Origin: Dyadobacter fermentans
GTDB taxonomy: Bacteria > Bacteroidota > Bacteroidia > Cytophagales > Spirosomataceae
Assembly: GCF_019924045.1 (NCBI RefSeq)
Contig: NZ_JAHXBN010000014.1
Span: forward strand, 62,001-126,000
Length of the DNA stretch: 64,000 nt
Direction: 5' to 3'
Below the pieces are notes generated by a model that was not told the origin of the DNA, did not search any database, and worked only from the letters and a program-made list of their open reading frames with translations. Of the stretch, positions 18,059-26,913 are shown piece by piece (the first letter of the stretch is position 1; every line of letters starts with the position of its first letter). Both the position numbers and the translations under genes were made by a program.

Positions 18059-18994
18059 ATGATGAAATCCCTGGCACTCATACTCATCGCGGCACTTGCG
18101 CTCGCAGGTTGTAATGACCTGAAAGACCTGCGTCCGGTGGATCCCGCAACGCAGATTCCGGAGAAGGTTGTGAACGTGGTAAAAGCGAAATTCCCGAAAG
18201 GCGAGGATCTGGTTTTCAAACCGATCCTGGAAGATAAAATCTGGGAAGTGAAGCTGAAATCGGAGGCGGACCGGTATACGTCGCTCGTCGATTATGGTAA
18301 AATGTGGGAGACGTTTAAGGTAATGCCTGATGGCGTCCCTTCCGTCTTGCAGACAACCCTGCAAAAAACCGCTTTCGGGGACGGGACATTATCAGGCTAT
18401 ACACAGGGCTATTTCGCCACGAACAGCAACAACAAGCTGCTCTACAACTATAAAAATGAAAACTATTCGTTCGAATGGGGCGGCGTATTTCCTAATGGCG
18501 TCAGCTCGGCTACGTTCGATCCGTCGCTGTACCGGATTACCACCTATGAGATCGCCGATCTGCCTGCGTTTGTGAAGGATACCATCAAGACATTTCCCAA
18601 AGCAACTTTCGTGGTGGGTTACACCTGGGTGAGGCTCGATGGTTCCAGGCGTTACTATGTGACAGGCAAACTGAACGAGGGCGGCACGTATGACCAGTTT
18701 TCAATGTTTTTCGATGATAAGGGCAAGTTGAGGTGGATGAGCAACCTGTTCACGCAGCCGGGTGTGCCGGTCGCGTCCTCGAACCTGGAACCCGTGCCGG
18801 CAGAAATTAAGCAATACCTCGATAGCACGCCCGAACTCACTGGTTACCAATATGAAAGAAAGCTGAAAAGTAACATCAACGGTCTGGATAGTTATTACAT
18901 CGTCGTGACTGTCGGAAGTGTTTCCAGGTGCGAGCTCTATTTCGACAAGGATTTTAATGTACTCAATAAAAAATACACGGTGTTATTGTATTAA
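18059..18994 (+). CDS. PepSY-like domain lipoprotein
   Basis: A 311-residue lipoprotein (LIAALALAGC signal; the start may be either of two consecutive ATGs). The mature protein shows PepSY-like / BLIP-like alpha-beta units: a helix such as IPEKVVNVVKAKFPKGEDLV followed by strands with WEVKLKSEADRY, then a second unit with LPAFVKDTIKTFPKATF and a third with VPAEIKQYLDSTPELTGYQY. Such domains in Bacteroidota are secreted, usually of unknown role. It sits after the paralogous lipoproteins (24 bp gap) and 70 bp before the ECF sigma gene, which could control this group. Another PepSY-like protein is at 62922-63458. Confidence 0.72.
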   Translation: MMKSLALILIAALALAGCNDLKDLRPVDPATQIPEKVVNVVKAKFPKGEDLVFKPILEDKIWEVKLKSEADRYTSLVDYGKMWETFKVMPDGVPSVLQTTLQKTAFGDGTLSGYTQGYFATNSNNKLLYNYKNENYSFEWGGVFPNGVSSATFDPSLYRITTYEIADLPAFVKDTIKTFPKATFVVGYTWVRLDGSRRYYVTGKLNEGGTYDQFSMFFDDKGKLRWMSNLFTQPGVPVASSNLEPVPAEIKQYLDSTPELTGYQYERKLKSNINGLDSYYIVVTVGSVSRCELYFDKDFNVLNKKYTVLLY

Positions 18995-19064
18995 AAAATA
19001 GTAATTAATTAAGTTTAAGTTACTTCCAGGTCTAAGTTTCTTTCCTGAACCCAACGTTCCCCTG

Positions 19065-19649
19065 ATGAAATTCTTTCTCTCTAAAAAATACGACAGCGTA
19101 ACAAGCCTCGTGAAAGCCTGCCAGCAGCAGGACCCGAGGGCGCAGACCGTATTTTACGAGCGATACAAGGCCAAAATGACCGGTATTTGCCGCCGCTATG
19201 CGCGGACCGTGGCTGAGGCCGACGACATTTTTCAGGACGCATTTGTAAAGATTTTTAACAACATCAGCGATTTGAAGGAACCCGAGGCCGTAGACGGCTG
19301 GGTGAAAGTGACGGTAATCCGGACGGCGATCAACTATTACAACCGCACTACCCGGCAGCAGGAGCTTCAAAGCTCGCTCGACGGCGTGGAATGGCAGGTG
19401 GAATCGGATGATTACGTGCGCATTATCGACCAGATGAACGTCCGCGACCTGGTGGACCTGATCAACGAGTTACCCGATAAATACAGGACGGTGATTAACC
19501 TGCACCTGATCGACGGCTATACACACACCGAAATTGGTGAAATGTTGTCCATGTCGGACGCTACGGCCCGGTCGCAGTTCATGAGAGGACGTAACCTGCT
19601 AATGAAAAAATTGGAACTAAAAGGAATAGTACATCATGAAAACTTCTGA
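19065..19649 (+). CDS. ECF RNA polymerase sigma factor
   Basis: A 194-residue sigma-70 family factor. The sigma-2 region is QDPRAQTVFYERYKAKMTGI through EADDIFQDAFVKIFNNI, and the sigma-4 region is LINELPDKYRTVINLHLIDG with the helix-turn-helix HTEIGEMLSMSDATARSQFM. The last 14 bp overlap the next gene, which encodes a one-pass membrane protein, so the two are translationally coupled and the neighbour is the obvious anti-sigma candidate. Unlike the other two ECF genes here it has no FecR or SusC partner. Confidence 0.94.
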   Translation: MKFFLSKKYDSVTSLVKACQQQDPRAQTVFYERYKAKMTGICRRYARTVAEADDIFQDAFVKIFNNISDLKEPEAVDGWVKVTVIRTAINYYNRTTRQQELQSSLDGVEWQVESDDYVRIIDQMNVRDLVDLINELPDKYRTVINLHLIDGYTHTEIGEMLSMSDATARSQFMRGRNLLMKKLELKGIVHHENF

Positions 19650-20970
19650 GGACAAATTGAACGAAGCGCTGCGCGACGTCCTCAAACGCAAGTTTGATGA
19701 CTATGAAGAGCAGCCCAACCCCAACGCGCTCGAACGTATACGTGCGCGCGTAAAGCCTGCGCGCACGGGCAGGTATTGGTGGTTCACGGGTGCGCTCGTG
19801 CTGCTTTCCGTGTCCGGTATTCTGCTCAATCGTTTCTTAGGCGAAAGCAAAACTTCGTTCGCGGTTTCGGAAAAAGCGGTTGTACACACTGTAAACGAAG
19901 CCGTACCGGCATCCGGCGATGCAAAACCAACGGAAGAGGCGCTCCCCGTTTCGAAAGCACCGGTGCATTCGGCTCAATCGCTTTCCCGCAAAACCGTCTG
20001 GAAAATACCCGTTTCGCGATCGGAGAAACTGGTTAAAAGTGTTTTTGTGAAAGACCCTGGTAACCAACCGGCATCGAAGGTGCATCGCGGGCAGGCCGGT
20101 AACGCTCCGGGCGCCACTGTAAGCCGGTATGAAAACTTACTGCCTGCGAACACAGGCCTTCCCGTTGCCAGAATGCAGGGGGCGGATCCCGTTTCCGAAA
20201 ATGGGAATGCAGTACTGGTGGAAGAAGCGCCCGTGCAGGTGGATTCGGCAATGGCAGCGATGCCGTTGGAAGAACTGGCCTCGATGTCGCTGAAAGAAAT
20301 GCAGGTACCGCTGCATTTGCGCGGCGTGGTGGCGCCTGCATTCAAGCCTGCGAAGGTGATTGTCACCAACCCAACGAGCGTAGCATGGCTTTTTAATGCG
20401 TCGGCATTGCATTCGTACCAGATATTGACGGTACCATCGTCGGCAGCCCAGGATTTCCAGAATTTCAGCTTCCCGACATTATTTACGGCGCGTTCGATGG
20501 GCTACAAGATAAGCGGTGGCGTGGAGCGGAACGGTATTCAATTGCAGCTCCATTTCAGCGGTTTCCGGCAGACCTATTCCTACGAAATCGCCAACAACAA
20601 CTATCTCGTCAAACCCGACGACAAAGGCCAATACCAAACCGTACGCCAGGGCGACAGGATGGAGGAGAACCGGAAATTTTCAATGCTCGGCATTGGTGTT
20701 TCCAGGCAGCTACGTTGGGGGCATTCGCCTGTCAGCCGGTTTTATGCTGCTTTGGGAGCAGAGTATTCGCATGATTTGAAAAGCAGCCAAAGCCTTGGGT
20801 GGGTTAGCCTGGGGTTGGGGAAACAATTTGCGGTGAGCCGCCATACAGCATTCAGCATCGGACCCTACGCCGAGTTTAGCCCGGTGAAGGTGAAAGGAAC
20901 CCAAAACCCGTTCTACTATCAGCCGTACCGCGTGGGGATATCGGCAGGGCTCCGCTTCGTAAGGCCCTGA
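19636..20970 (+). CDS. Anti-sigma-like membrane protein with beta-barrel-like C-terminus
   Basis: A 444-residue protein overlapping the ECF sigma gene by 14 bp. Residues 1-45 are charged and helical (EDKLNEALRDVLKRKFDDYE), like a cytoplasmic sigma-binding segment. One membrane helix follows (WWFTGALVLLSVSGILLNRF, about 49-68). Residues about 70-230 are low-complexity, Ala/Pro/Val-rich, like a periplasm-spanning linker. The last about 180 residues alternate aromatic and polar residues (SGGVERNGIQLQLHFSGF, FYAALGAEYSHDL, VGISAGLRFVRP), as in small outer-membrane barrels, and end in a typical barrel-like tail. This suggests one chain reaching from cytoplasm to outer membrane, but the barrel assignment comes only from the residue pattern. 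Confidence 0.68.
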   Translation: MKTSEDKLNEALRDVLKRKFDDYEEQPNPNALERIRARVKPARTGRYWWFTGALVLLSVSGILLNRFLGESKTSFAVSEKAVVHTVNEAVPASGDAKPTEEALPVSKAPVHSAQSLSRKTVWKIPVSRSEKLVKSVFVKDPGNQPASKVHRGQAGNAPGATVSRYENLLPANTGLPVARMQGADPVSENGNAVLVEEAPVQVDSAMAAMPLEELASMSLKEMQVPLHLRGVVAPAFKPAKVIVTNPTSVAWLFNASALHSYQILTVPSSAAQDFQNFSFPTLFTARSMGYKISGGVERNGIQLQLHFSGFRQTYSYEIANNNYLVKPDDKGQYQTVRQGDRMEENRKFSMLGIGVSRQLRWGHSPVSRFYAALGAEYSHDLKSSQSLGWVSLGLGKQFAVSRHTAFSIGPYAEFSPVKVKGTQNPFYYQPYRVGISAGLRFVRP

Positions 20971-20984
20971 ACCGCTCACAGGTC

Positions 20985-21017
20985 AAGTCCCGGCAACCAC
21001 ACTGCCGGGACTTTTTT
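20985..21017 (+). terminator. Strong intrinsic terminator
   Basis: A perfect 11-bp stem, AAGTCCCGGCA with TGCCGGGACTT, has a 7-nt loop and a T run, 14 bp after the stop of the anti-sigma-like gene. It isolates this operon from the Gfo/Idh gene. Confidence 0.92.
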
Positions 21018-21074
21018 ACGCATAAAATTTTTCTGCAACCATTTCATATCCATATGATTAAAAAATACCTACAT

Positions 21075-21094
21075 TTACGGGCACGTGCCCGTAA
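21075..21094. promoter_or_regulatory. 20-bp perfect palindrome, candidate operator
   Basis: The half TTACGGGCAC is followed directly by its reverse complement, and the symmetry continues outward with a one-base bulge (TACAT / ATGTA). It lies in the 313-bp gap between the terminator and the repeat array upstream of the Gfo/Idh gene. The lack of a loop and of a T run argues for a protein-binding site rather than a terminator. Confidence 0.55.
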
Positions 21095-21118
21095 TATGTA
21101 CTCCAAAACAACCGCAAA

Positions 21119-21283
21119 ACCTGACCATTTCATACCCACTTGACCACCCCTGACAATACATGACCACCCCTGACCATTCTGACCCACTTGCCCACCCTTG
21201 ACAATACATGACCACCCTTGACCATTTCTGACCCATTTGACCACCCTTGACAATACATGACCACCCTTGACCATTCCAAACCC
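21119..21283 (+). repeat. TGAC repeat array with 48-49 bp higher-order units
   Basis: After a partial unit there are three copies, starting at 21141, 21189 and 21238, of a block of five short units (TGACCACCCC, TGACAATACA, TGACCACCCC, TGACCATTC, TGACCCACT and variants). The third copy runs into the ATG at 21284. Same family as the array at 15382 but with compound periodicity. Confidence 0.93.
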
Positions 21284-22501
21284 ATGACCCAATCAAGAAC
21301 GAGAAGAGATTTCATTGCAACAGGCCTTGCCGCCATGGCAGGAGCGGGGCTTTCTGCCGCATTTTCACCGGCATTCGGACAGGCAGTGCGCCCGGCCGAC
21401 AGGATCCGCCTCGGCATCATCGGTACCGGCTCGCGCGGCGCCGGCCTGGCCACGCTTATACGCGAAATGCCCGACTATGAGCTGGTTGCCTGCTGCGATA
21501 TCATCCCCGAAAATTTGCAAAAAGGACTGAGCCTCGCCGCCCAAAATGCCAAAGGCTATACCGATTACCGCAAGTTGCTCGATGACAAATCCATCGACGC
21601 CGTGGTGATCGCCACGCCGCTTTACCTGCATTACCCGATGGCCGTGGCCGCATTGCAAGCCAGGAAACACATTTACCTCGAAAAATCGATGACGTACGAC
21701 ATCCCCCAGGCGATCGACCTCGTAAAGAAGGTGAAGGCTTCGGGACTCGTGTTTCAGATCGGTTACCAGTACCGGTATTACGGCCTTTACCATCGGGTGA
21801 AAGAGATCATGAAGGAAAACTGGCTGGGCAAGATCACGCATTTCGAATGCCAGTACAACCGCAACTCCAACTGGCGCTTCCCGGTGAAGGACCCTAAAAT
21901 GGAACGCGCGATCAACTGGCGCATGTACCGCGAGTACTGCGGAGGTCCGCTCTCGGAGCTTTGCGCACATGAGATCGACGTTGTGAATTACCTCACCGAC
22001 AGCCGCCCGGTAAAGGTGGTGGGCCTGGGAGGCATCAACTATTGGAAAGACGGCCGGGATACTTACGATAACATTCGCACGGTTTACGACTATCCCAACG
22101 GCGTGAAAGCCAGCGTAACCTCGGTGTTATCCAACGCCTATAATGGTTACAGCATTCGCATTCTGGGCGATAAAGCGACAGTCGAGATCCTCCGCGACAA
22201 AGCGCTCATTTATCCTGAAATCACGAACAATGCCAAAGGCGTCGTGGATGGTGTTACCGGTGCGACCATTGCCGTGACCACCCAGGGCAAAGGCGTGGAA
22301 GTGAAGTTCGGAAAGCCGGGCGAAGCGGAACTGGAACCTACCGTGTTCGCATTGAAGGACTTCGCAGAATGTATCAGAAACAAAAAAGAGCCCATTTCCA
22401 ACGTAGAAACCGGGCGTGATGGCTCTATTGCCATTCACATGGGCAATGCGGCGGCCGATACCGAGAAAGTACAGTATTGGAAACCTGAATATTCGGCCTG
22501 A
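21284..22501 (+). CDS. Tat-exported Gfo/Idh/MocA family oxidoreductase
   Basis: A 405-residue protein from the ATG at 21284, the first codon after the repeat array. The Tat signal is RTRRDFIATGLAAMAGAG. The Rossmann domain follows (IRLGIIGTGSRGAGLATLIR), with the EKSMTYDIPQA segment matching the EKP-type motif of the family (here EKS) and a C-terminal alpha/beta domain (GGPLSELCAHEIDVVNYL). Such enzymes oxidise or reduce sugars and related alcohols with tightly bound NAD(P); Tat export allows the folded, cofactor-loaded enzyme to work in the periplasm. The stop overlaps the ATG of the ApbE gene by one base, so the two are coupled. Confidence 0.9.
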   Translation: MTQSRTRRDFIATGLAAMAGAGLSAAFSPAFGQAVRPADRIRLGIIGTGSRGAGLATLIREMPDYELVACCDIIPENLQKGLSLAAQNAKGYTDYRKLLDDKSIDAVVIATPLYLHYPMAVAALQARKHIYLEKSMTYDIPQAIDLVKKVKASGLVFQIGYQYRYYGLYHRVKEIMKENWLGKITHFECQYNRNSNWRFPVKDPKMERAINWRMYREYCGGPLSELCAHEIDVVNYLTDSRPVKVVGLGGINYWKDGRDTYDNIRTVYDYPNGVKASVTSVLSNAYNGYSIRILGDKATVEILRDKALIYPEITNNAKGVVDGVTGATIAVTTQGKGVEVKFGKPGEAELEPTVFALKDFAECIRNKKEPISNVETGRDGSIAIHMGNAAADTEKVQYWKPEYSA

Positions 22502-23535
22502 TGCAATCGCGGAGGCAGTCGATCGGGCCGATGATGGTGGTAATGTGCTTTGTGCTAAGCGCATTACGTCCCTCAGCGGTACCGCGTACCTACCGGATCA
22601 CCGGCCAGGCGCAGGGTACTACCTATGCCATTACCTGGTATGCGAACCTCAAATCTGTAACGCAGGCACAGATTGACAGCATTTTCAAAAGCCTTGATGC
22701 TTCGCTTTCCATTTACCAGCCCGGCTCGCTGATCAGCCGGTTCAACGAATCGGAGACCGGCATTGAGATGGACCGGCATTTAGCGCAAGTCGTGGAAAAA
22801 TCCATGCAGATTTATCGTGAAACCGGAGGCTTGTCCGACATCACCGTGCTCCCGCTGGTGCGCGCGTGGGGTTTCGGAGTAAAAGCTGCGGATGCAATGC
22901 CCGACAGCGCTGCTATTCGCCTGCTAATGCCGTGTGTAGGCGCTGATAAATTGAAGATCGAAGGCAGCAGGCTCGTGAAAGCGGTTCCCTGCGTACAAAT
23001 AGACGTGAACGGTATCGCGCAAGGCTATTCGGTGGACGTGATGGCCCGGTTCCTGGAAGCGCACGCGATCGGCAATTATATGGTGGAAGTAGGAGGGGAG
23101 ATCCGTACTAAGGGCCGGAAGTTACCAGGTAAAGAAGCGATGAAAATTGGCATTGAAACTCCTTCCACCACAGAATTCGACGCACCTGGGATCCGGGAAG
23201 TGATTACGATCGGCGATGGGGCCGTGACCACTTCCGGCAGTTACCGCAAGTTCAGAGAGTCGGGCGGGTTGCGGCTCTCCCACATAATTGATCCCAAAAC
23301 AGGCTTTCCCGTTCAGCGTGAGATCATCAGCGCAACCGTAGTAGCGCCCGAAGCGATCACCGCCGACGGCTTCGACAACGCGCTGCTCGCCGCAGGCATC
23401 GACGGGGCGTTTGAAATACTCCGTACCCATCCTCGTATGGAAGCGTACCTCATTTACAGGAAGCCGGACGGTACTGTTGCGGATACGGCTTCGGCGGGGT
23501 TCGGCAGGTATATCGTGCCGAATGCTGACCGCTGA
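22501..23535 (+). CDS. apbE: FAD:protein FMN transferase (ApbE family)
   Basis: A 344-residue protein with an N-terminal hydrophobic segment, probably a signal or anchor. Family motifs are all present: GQAQGTTYAITWY, SLSIYQPGSLISRFNES, QIDVNGIAQGYSVDVM, YMVEVGGEIRTKG, AVTTSGSYRKF and HIIDPKTGFPV. ApbE uses FAD to attach FMN covalently to Thr or Ser of periplasmic flavoproteins, with Mg2+. No FMN-binding target domain is recognisable in this window, so the substrate protein is probably encoded elsewhere. The start codon overlaps the Gfo/Idh stop by one base. It is 243 bp before the next SusC gene; that gap shows no clear promoter or terminator. Confidence 0.92.
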   Translation: MQSRRQSIGPMMVVMCFVLSALRPSAVPRTYRITGQAQGTTYAITWYANLKSVTQAQIDSIFKSLDASLSIYQPGSLISRFNESETGIEMDRHLAQVVEKSMQIYRETGGLSDITVLPLVRAWGFGVKAADAMPDSAAIRLLMPCVGADKLKIEGSRLVKAVPCVQIDVNGIAQGYSVDVMARFLEAHAIGNYMVEVGGEIRTKGRKLPGKEAMKIGIETPSTTEFDAPGIREVITIGDGAVTTSGSYRKFRESGGLRLSHIIDPKTGFPVQREIISATVVAPEAITADGFDNALLAAGIDGAFEILRTHPRMEAYLIYRKPDGTVADTASAGFGRYIVPNADR

Positions 23536-23778
23536 CTGTGAGGCAGCTGGCCTCCCCGCCGTCGTTTCGAGAACGTTATCGGTACTATTTCCGGCGAATC
23601 CCGTGGATGCCTATTAAATTCCATGTAATATTGTTCTAAGCCAAAATTAAATACTGCCGGATGTGTAAAACGCATCACAAATGACTTCGCAGCCGCATGG
23701 CGAGGCATGTGTCGCTATGTCCCGGTTCTGGCTCTCCGTCCCTGGAAAATTCATTTTTCATTTCCTAACCATAATCTT

Positions 23779-26700
23779 ATGCATGTAAAACTACCCACCC
23801 ATCCATGGGCCCGTATTCTTGTTCTTTTTGCATGCCTCAGCCCGTTATGGCTCCACGGGCAAAATCTGAGGGATGTTACCGGCGTGATTACAGATAGTTT
23901 GAGCAAACAGGGCCTGCCCGGCGTGACCGTCGTGGTGAAAGGCACACAGCGAGGCACCACCACCGACGCCGACGGCCGGTATGCGGTACAGGCTGCCCCG
24001 TCGGATGTGCTCACATTCAGTTATGTAGGTTATGTAATGAAAGAAATGGCTGTCGGGAACCAGTCGGTGATTGAAACTACCCTGCAACCGAGTACCAATG
24101 CACTCGACGAGCTGGTGGTGGTAGGCTATGGGACGATGAAGAAGAGCGACCTCACCGGCGCGGTGATCCGCATCGATTCGAAGACGTTCAAGAATCAGCC
24201 GATGACCCAGCTTACCGACATGCTCACGGGTACCGTGGCGGGTTTCAATGCAAACCAGGCTACTTCCGCAGCGGGAGGGAGCTCGTTACAGATCCGCGGG
24301 CCTAAGTCTCTGACGGCCAATTCGAGCCCGATGGTGGTGATGGACGGCGTGATATTCAACGGCAGTATTGCCGACATTAACCCGGCCGACATCGAAACGA
24401 TGGACATTCTGAAAGACGCCAGCTCGGCGGCCGTTTTCGGTGCGCGGGCTGCGGGCGGAGTGATCCTGATCACGACTAAAAAGGGCGCCACGGGTAAACC
24501 GGTGATCAATGTATCGGCGAATGTGGGTACGGCCCAGGCGGCGAACGATTTTAAACCATTCGATAAAGACGGCTACCTGAGTTTCCGTCGCGACTTGTTG
24601 CGTGCAACCAATCCAGACCGTCCGTCTTTTTATTACGACAATCCGGGTACGCTACCGGCGGGCATCTCGCTCGAACAATGGCGCAGTGCGAGCAACAACC
24701 CGCAAGCCGACAATACCCAGGAATGGCTCAGCCGACTGCGCTTTTTTCCTATCGAAACCGAAAATTACCTGGCAGGGAAAACCGTGGATTGGTACAAGGA
24801 AGTGATCCGCACCGGGTTGCGGCAAAACTACGACGTGAGTATCGGCGGAGGTTCGCAGAATGTGACTTATTACTGGTCCCTGGGCTATCAAAACAACGAA
24901 GGCATATTGCGCGGCGACAAATTTTCCACGATTCGCTCGCGCCTCAATGTGGACTTCAAAGTGACCGACTGGCTTAATGTGGGGGTGAACAGCCAGTTCG
25001 CCGATCGCGACGAGAGCACCGTTCCGGCTAATCTGGGGCAGATGTTCATCATGAGCCCTTACGGCTCGATGTTCGATGAGAACGGCAATGCGATGTGGTA
25101 TCCCAACAGCTTTGCGGTGGCCAATCCGCTGATCAACTTTTATGGTCAGGAAAGGATGAAAAAGGTGAACACGCTCTTTGCTTCGCTTTATGGCAAGATC
25201 AAGCTGCCTTTTGGATTTGACTACAAAATATCCTTTCAACCGAGGTATGAAGCTTCGAAAGACTACAATTTCTGGTCGTCCAACACGCTTGACGGTGGCT
25301 CCACGCGCTCAGGCGGGTACAGCACGCGGGCGGACGCGTCCACGTACGAGTATATCCTCGACAACCTTTTGCATTGGAACAAGCAGTTCGGCGTCCACCA
25401 GTTCGATGTGACGTTGCTTTACAGTGCCGAGCGTAATCGGGGCTGGTATTCCAAAATCGCAAACCAGGGTTTCGTGCCTAACCAGAACCTCGGCTTCCAC
25501 GGGATGCAGTACGGCACCAGTCCGGCGATGGAAACGAACGATACCCAGATCACCGGTGACGCGGCCATGGCGCGACTCAACTACACCTTGTTTGATAAAT
25601 ACCTGATCACGGCGTCGGTCCGTCGGGATGGCTTCTCGGCATTCGGTACCAGGCAGCCGAGGGCGGTTTTTCCGGCGGCCGCGGTGGCCTGGAAGATTTC
25701 GGAGGAGAAGTTCTTCCATATTGATTTTGTAAGCCAGATGAAGCTCCGGTTGTCGTGGGGCGTAAATGGCAACCGCGATATCGGTGCCTATTCGGCGCTG
25801 GCGCAGTTGCTTTCGGCCATGTATTACGACGGTACCAATGTGCAGGTGGGCGTTTACAACACCTCGCTGGCGAATCCGAACCTGGTCTGGGAAAAAACGA
25901 AGTCGATCAATGTCGGCATGGACCTGAGTTTGTTCAAAAACCGCATCGACCTGAGCATGGAATATTACGATATGACCACCACCGACCTGCTGATGAGGCG
26001 CCTTTTGCCCGAAATCACCGGTTTCAAGGACATTACCACCAACCTGGGGCTACTGGGCAACAAAGGTTTTGAAATGACCATCAATACCATCAATACCGAA
26101 CAGGCCAATTTCTCGTGGCGCAGCGGGCTGGTTTTTTCATTTAACAGGAACAAAATCAAACGGTTGTTCGGAGATTATAAGGAGGAAACCGTGGATGGGA
26201 AAACCGTTACCCGCGAGTTGCCCGATTATTCCAATGAATGGTTCCCGGGCCAGGCCATCGATCGCGTGTGGAACTACAATGTGACGGGTATCTGGCAAAC
26301 GGCAGAAAAGGACGCCGCGGCGGTTTACAAATTACAGCCCGGCGATTTCAAAGCGGAGGATGTGGATGGCAACGGCAAATATGAAGCTTTGCTGGACAAG
26401 CAGTTTATCGGCTACCGTCAGCCCCGCTTCCGGATCGGCCTGCGGAATGAATTCACATTCTGGAAGAACTTCACCGCCAGCCTGTTTCTCCGGAGTGAGC
26501 TGGGCCATATCGCGCCGTTTACCGAAGGCTTGCGTACAGGCGGCTCCGACACGTACGACCGCCGGAACACCAACGATTTTCCATATTGGACACCCGATAA
26601 CCCGACCAACGAATATGCGCGGCTGAATACCAACACCAACGTTTTCGGAGGGGGTATTAAGGTTTACAAGAAATTGTCGTTCCTGCGCTTGCAGGATGTG

Positions 26701-26892
26701 AATGTGGGCTATTCATTGCCGGCCGACCTTTCCAAGAAGCTGAAAGTGAACAGTGTACGTGTCTTCGCTTCTGCGCGTAACCTGCTCACTTTCACCAAAT
26801 GGCCAGGCTGGGATCCCGAGGCCTGGGATAGTGACGGTACCAACGTTCCGATGCCTAAAAATTTCACCGTCGGGCTTAATCTCTCATTGTAA
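23779..26892 (+). CDS. SusC/RagA family TonB-linked outer-membrane protein (no STN domain)
   Basis: The start at 23779 (MHVKLPTHPWARILVLFAC) gives a 1037-residue protein with a signal peptide ending before QNLRDV. Directly after it is the carboxypeptidase-D-like domain (VTGVITDSLSKQGLPGVTVV), then the TonB region with ELVVVGYGTMKKSDLTG, the plug signature AVFGARAAGGVILITTKKG, and the barrel ending in VGLNLSL. It lacks the STN domain found in the other two SusC proteins here and has no ECF/FecR pair, so it is likely regulated differently. The SusD partner follows after 21 bp. Confidence 0.95.
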   Translation: MHVKLPTHPWARILVLFACLSPLWLHGQNLRDVTGVITDSLSKQGLPGVTVVVKGTQRGTTTDADGRYAVQAAPSDVLTFSYVGYVMKEMAVGNQSVIETTLQPSTNALDELVVVGYGTMKKSDLTGAVIRIDSKTFKNQPMTQLTDMLTGTVAGFNANQATSAAGGSSLQIRGPKSLTANSSPMVVMDGVIFNGSIADINPADIETMDILKDASSAAVFGARAAGGVILITTKKGATGKPVINVSANVGTAQAANDFKPFDKDGYLSFRRDLLRATNPDRPSFYYDNPGTLPAGISLEQWRSASNNPQADNTQEWLSRLRFFPIETENYLAGKTVDWYKEVIRTGLRQNYDVSIGGGSQNVTYYWSLGYQNNEGILRGDKFSTIRSRLNVDFKVTDWLNVGVNSQFADRDESTVPANLGQMFIMSPYGSMFDENGNAMWYPNSFAVANPLINFYGQERMKKVNTLFASLYGKIKLPFGFDYKISFQPRYEASKDYNFWSSNTLDGGSTRSGGYSTRADASTYEYILDNLLHWNKQFGVHQFDVTLLYSAERNRGWYSKIANQGFVPNQNLGFHGMQYGTSPAMETNDTQITGDAAMARLNYTLFDKYLITASVRRDGFSAFGTRQPRAVFPAAAVAWKISEEKFFHIDFVSQMKLRLSWGVNGNRDIGAYSALAQLLSAMYYDGTNVQVGVYNTSLANPNLVWEKTKSINVGMDLSLFKNRIDLSMEYYDMTTTDLLMRRLLPEITGFKDITTNLGLLGNKGFEMTINTINTEQANFSWRSGLVFSFNRNKIKRLFGDYKEETVDGKTVTRELPDYSNEWFPGQAIDRVWNYNVTGIWQTAEKDAAAVYKLQPGDFKAEDVDGNGKYEALLDKQFIGYRQPRFRIGLRNEFTFWKNFTASLFLRSELGHIAPFTEGLRTGGSDTYDRRNTNDFPYWTPDNPTNEYARLNTNTNVFGGGIKVYKKLSFLRLQDVNVGYSLPADLSKKLKVNSVRVFASARNLLTFTKWPGWDPEAWDSDGTNVPMPKNFTVGLNLSL

Positions 26893-26913
26893 ACAGCCAT
26901 TAACCTGAGCATT

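Noticed and set aside
21141..21283. TTGACA words in the array as sigma-70 -35 boxes
   Set aside because: Bacteroidota promoters use TTG/TAnnTTTG; no TAnnTTTG stands at the right spacing, so these are part of the repeat.
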